Virus record (IMG/VR): IMGVR_UViG_3300030116_002445
Coordinates: 1-22,944 of that record
Source: a virus
Length of the DNA stretch: 22,944 nt
Reading direction: 5' to 3' (one strand)
Shown: positions 21,989-22,944 of the stretch, piece by piece
Layout of the letters: every line of letters begins with the position of its first letter
Position numbering within the stretch: position 1 is the first letter of the stretch
Notes under the pieces: model-generated
What the model was told of the DNA's origin: nothing
Seen by the model: only the letters and a program-made list of their open reading frames with translations
Database searches by the model: none
Made by a program: the position numbers and the translations under genes

Positions 21989-22923
21989 TAGTCTACTCTC
22001 CTTAGCACTTGTGGTATTATCTTTCCTGCTCTTATTACTTCTATCTTACAACCTATCTTTAGGTCAAGAGCTTCAATGATTGATTTATTGTGTAATGTTG
22101 CTTTTGATACCGTTGCTCCTTCTATGTCTATTGGGTCAAAGTGTGCTACAGGAGATACTGCTCCTGATTTACCCACTTGCCAAGATACACTTTGGAGTAT
22201 AGTGACTACACCTTTTTCCTGTTGTTTGAGAGCAAAAGCTCCACGAGGGTGATGACTTGTATATCCGTAGTGGTCAAATTTATTATTATCCGCTATACGA
22301 AATACTGAGCCATCATTAGGAAATTGAGTGTAATCACTATCAATGGCAGTCTGGATTCCGAGATTTGAAACAAACCTCATGTCCGAGACATAGTTATCTG
22401 TTGGGTAAGGAGAGACTCCATGTGCTATAAAATGTAAGTCTCTCGTTTTAAATTCTGTGGAGTCTTTTAAACTAAGAGCTCCTGCTGCATAATTCCTTGA
22501 ATTAGGAATTGTTTTAGGAGCTACTACTTCTCCTGATATTTGTAGCACTCCTTCATAATCTATTGTTTCTGGAACTAGATGTCTAATATTATGTGTTATG
22601 TCTAGTCCTTCTATTCCATCTCCTCGTGTTAAAGATTTTTGAAATTCTCCACCACCATAAAGTATGCTTATTGCTGCACCATCTAACTTTGCTGTGCAAA
22701 CAGTGGCGTCACTGCCCCAATCTGGAGCAGTGTCGATACCACTAACTACTTTCTGGAGGGAAAATAATGGGAACATATGTTTGTATCTTCGTTCATACGA
22801 ACTTTTATATCCGATACTCTCCTCTGTTGCCATATTCACGAGGTAATCGAAAATCTCATCACTCATAATGGGGTTGCCACTATAGTATGCTGTTTTTGCT
22901 CGCTTGATAAGATTTTCTAACAT
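21988..22923 (-). CDS. ligA: NAD-dependent DNA ligase, N-terminal half (Ia, adenylation, OB fold)
   Basis: A 311-residue protein matching the N-terminal part of bacterial LigA. The NMN-binding Ia segment is at about 8-30 (AYYSGNPIMSDEIFDYL), the adenylated lysine is Lys79 in KLDG (79-82), motif TRGDGIEGLDIT is at 99-110, the GEVV motif near 131-134, SRNYAAGAL at 142-150, and the OB fold near 235-311 ends with RAGKIIPQVL. It stops exactly where the zinc finger of LigA would begin. The remaining domains are encoded at 20317-21075. Together the two proteins equal one ligase of about 560 residues. The -10 box of a promoter lies 6 nt before the ATG with no Shine-Dalgarno sequence, predicting a leaderless mRNA. 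Confidence 0.92.
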   Translation of the reverse strand: MLENLIKRAKTAYYSGNPIMSDEIFDYLVNMATEESIGYKSSYERRYKHMFPLFSLQKVVSGIDTAPDWGSDATVCTAKLDGAAISILYGGGEFQKSLTRGDGIEGLDITHNIRHLVPETIDYEGVLQISGEVVAPKTIPNSRNYAAGALSLKDSTEFKTRDLHFIAHGVSPYPTDNYVSDMRFVSNLGIQTAIDSDYTQFPNDGSVFRIADNNKFDHYGYTSHHPRGAFALKQQEKGVVTILQSVSWQVGKSGAVSPVAHFDPIDIEGATVSKATLHNKSIIEALDLKIGCKIEVIRAGKIIPQVLRRVD

Positions 22924-22929
22924 TTTTAT

Positions 22930-22944
22930 ATTATACTAAAAATT
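22930..22944 (-). promoter_or_regulatory. Truncated promoter (-10 box only) upstream of ligase N-terminal half
   Basis: TATAAT on the - strand (22930-22935) is preceded by TTTAG, as in the promoter at 21108-21136. The expected -35 box would lie at 22953-22958, beyond the window. Six bases separate the -10 box from the ATG. Confidence 0.7.

Noticed and set aside
1-22944. tRNA genes, CRISPR arrays, insertion sequences, integrase or attachment sites
   Set aside because: No cloverleaf-like sequence, regular spacer-repeat array, transposase, recombinase or terminal inverted repeat was seen by reading; genes are packed almost without gaps. A tRNA scan would be needed for a firm negative.

Overview
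The window is a 22.9 kb piece of an AT-rich tailed-phage (Caudoviricetes) genome. It carries two structural genes on the + strand and a densely packed replication, recombination and nucleotide-metabolism block on the - strand. The gene content (family A DNA polymerase, DnaB-type helicase, CHC2 primase, gp32-like SSB, SbcCD/gp46-47, UvsW-like helicase, NrdAB, peptide deformylase, peroxiredoxin, cytochrome c) and the low GC suggest a lytic marine phage. The host is probably a respiring Gram-negative bacterium, since a phage cytochrome c only makes sense where host c-type cytochrome maturation exists. The exact host (SAR11-like or another marine proteobacterium) cannot be fixed from this sequence.

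Layout. Positions 1-2243 (+): the 3' part of a tail-fibre gene ending in an S74 intramolecular chaperone, then a structural protein ending in a Hint (hedgehog/intein-type) domain. A perfect palindrome at 2246-2265 forms a bidirectional terminator where the two gene blocks converge. Positions 2274-22923 are all - strand, read from right to left: NAD-dependent DNA ligase N-terminal half, three very small or membrane proteins, a GIY-YIG nuclease, ligase C-terminal half, a protein with four helix-turn-helix-like repeats, an intrinsic terminator, replicative helicase, three mini-genes, peptide deformylase, DNA methyltransferase, primase, DNA polymerase, a conserved unknown, SF2 helicase, another unknown, SSB, peroxiredoxin, SbcD, SbcC, membrane protein, cytochrome c, membrane protein, PD-(D/E)XK nuclease, 5'-3' exonuclease, NrdA, NrdB, and a small protein resembling DUF6447.

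Regulation. Three complete sigma-70 promoters with both hexamers matching consensus exactly (TTGACA, 17 bp, TATAAT) lie on the - strand at 11898-11926, 15968-15996 and 21108-21136. A fourth, truncated by the window edge, lies at 22930-22944. They share extra sequence around the -35 box. For the polymerase and ligase-A genes the -10 box is only 7 or 6 nt from the ATG and there is no Shine-Dalgarno sequence, so these mRNAs are predicted to be leaderless. Nearly all other genes overlap their neighbours by 1-8 nt, often as ATGA, which fits translational coupling.

The replication genes cover fork unwinding, priming, synthesis, ssDNA binding, flap removal, nick sealing and dNTP supply. The most unusual parts are: the cytochrome c cassette (6515-7589) between recombination genes; the peroxiredoxin next to SSB; the NAD ligase split in two by a small-gene and GIY-YIG island; the Hint domain on a virion protein; and the four-repeat DNA-binding protein with its own terminator. 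Several start codons were moved from the longest open frame, and four genes shorter than 60 codons were added by hand.
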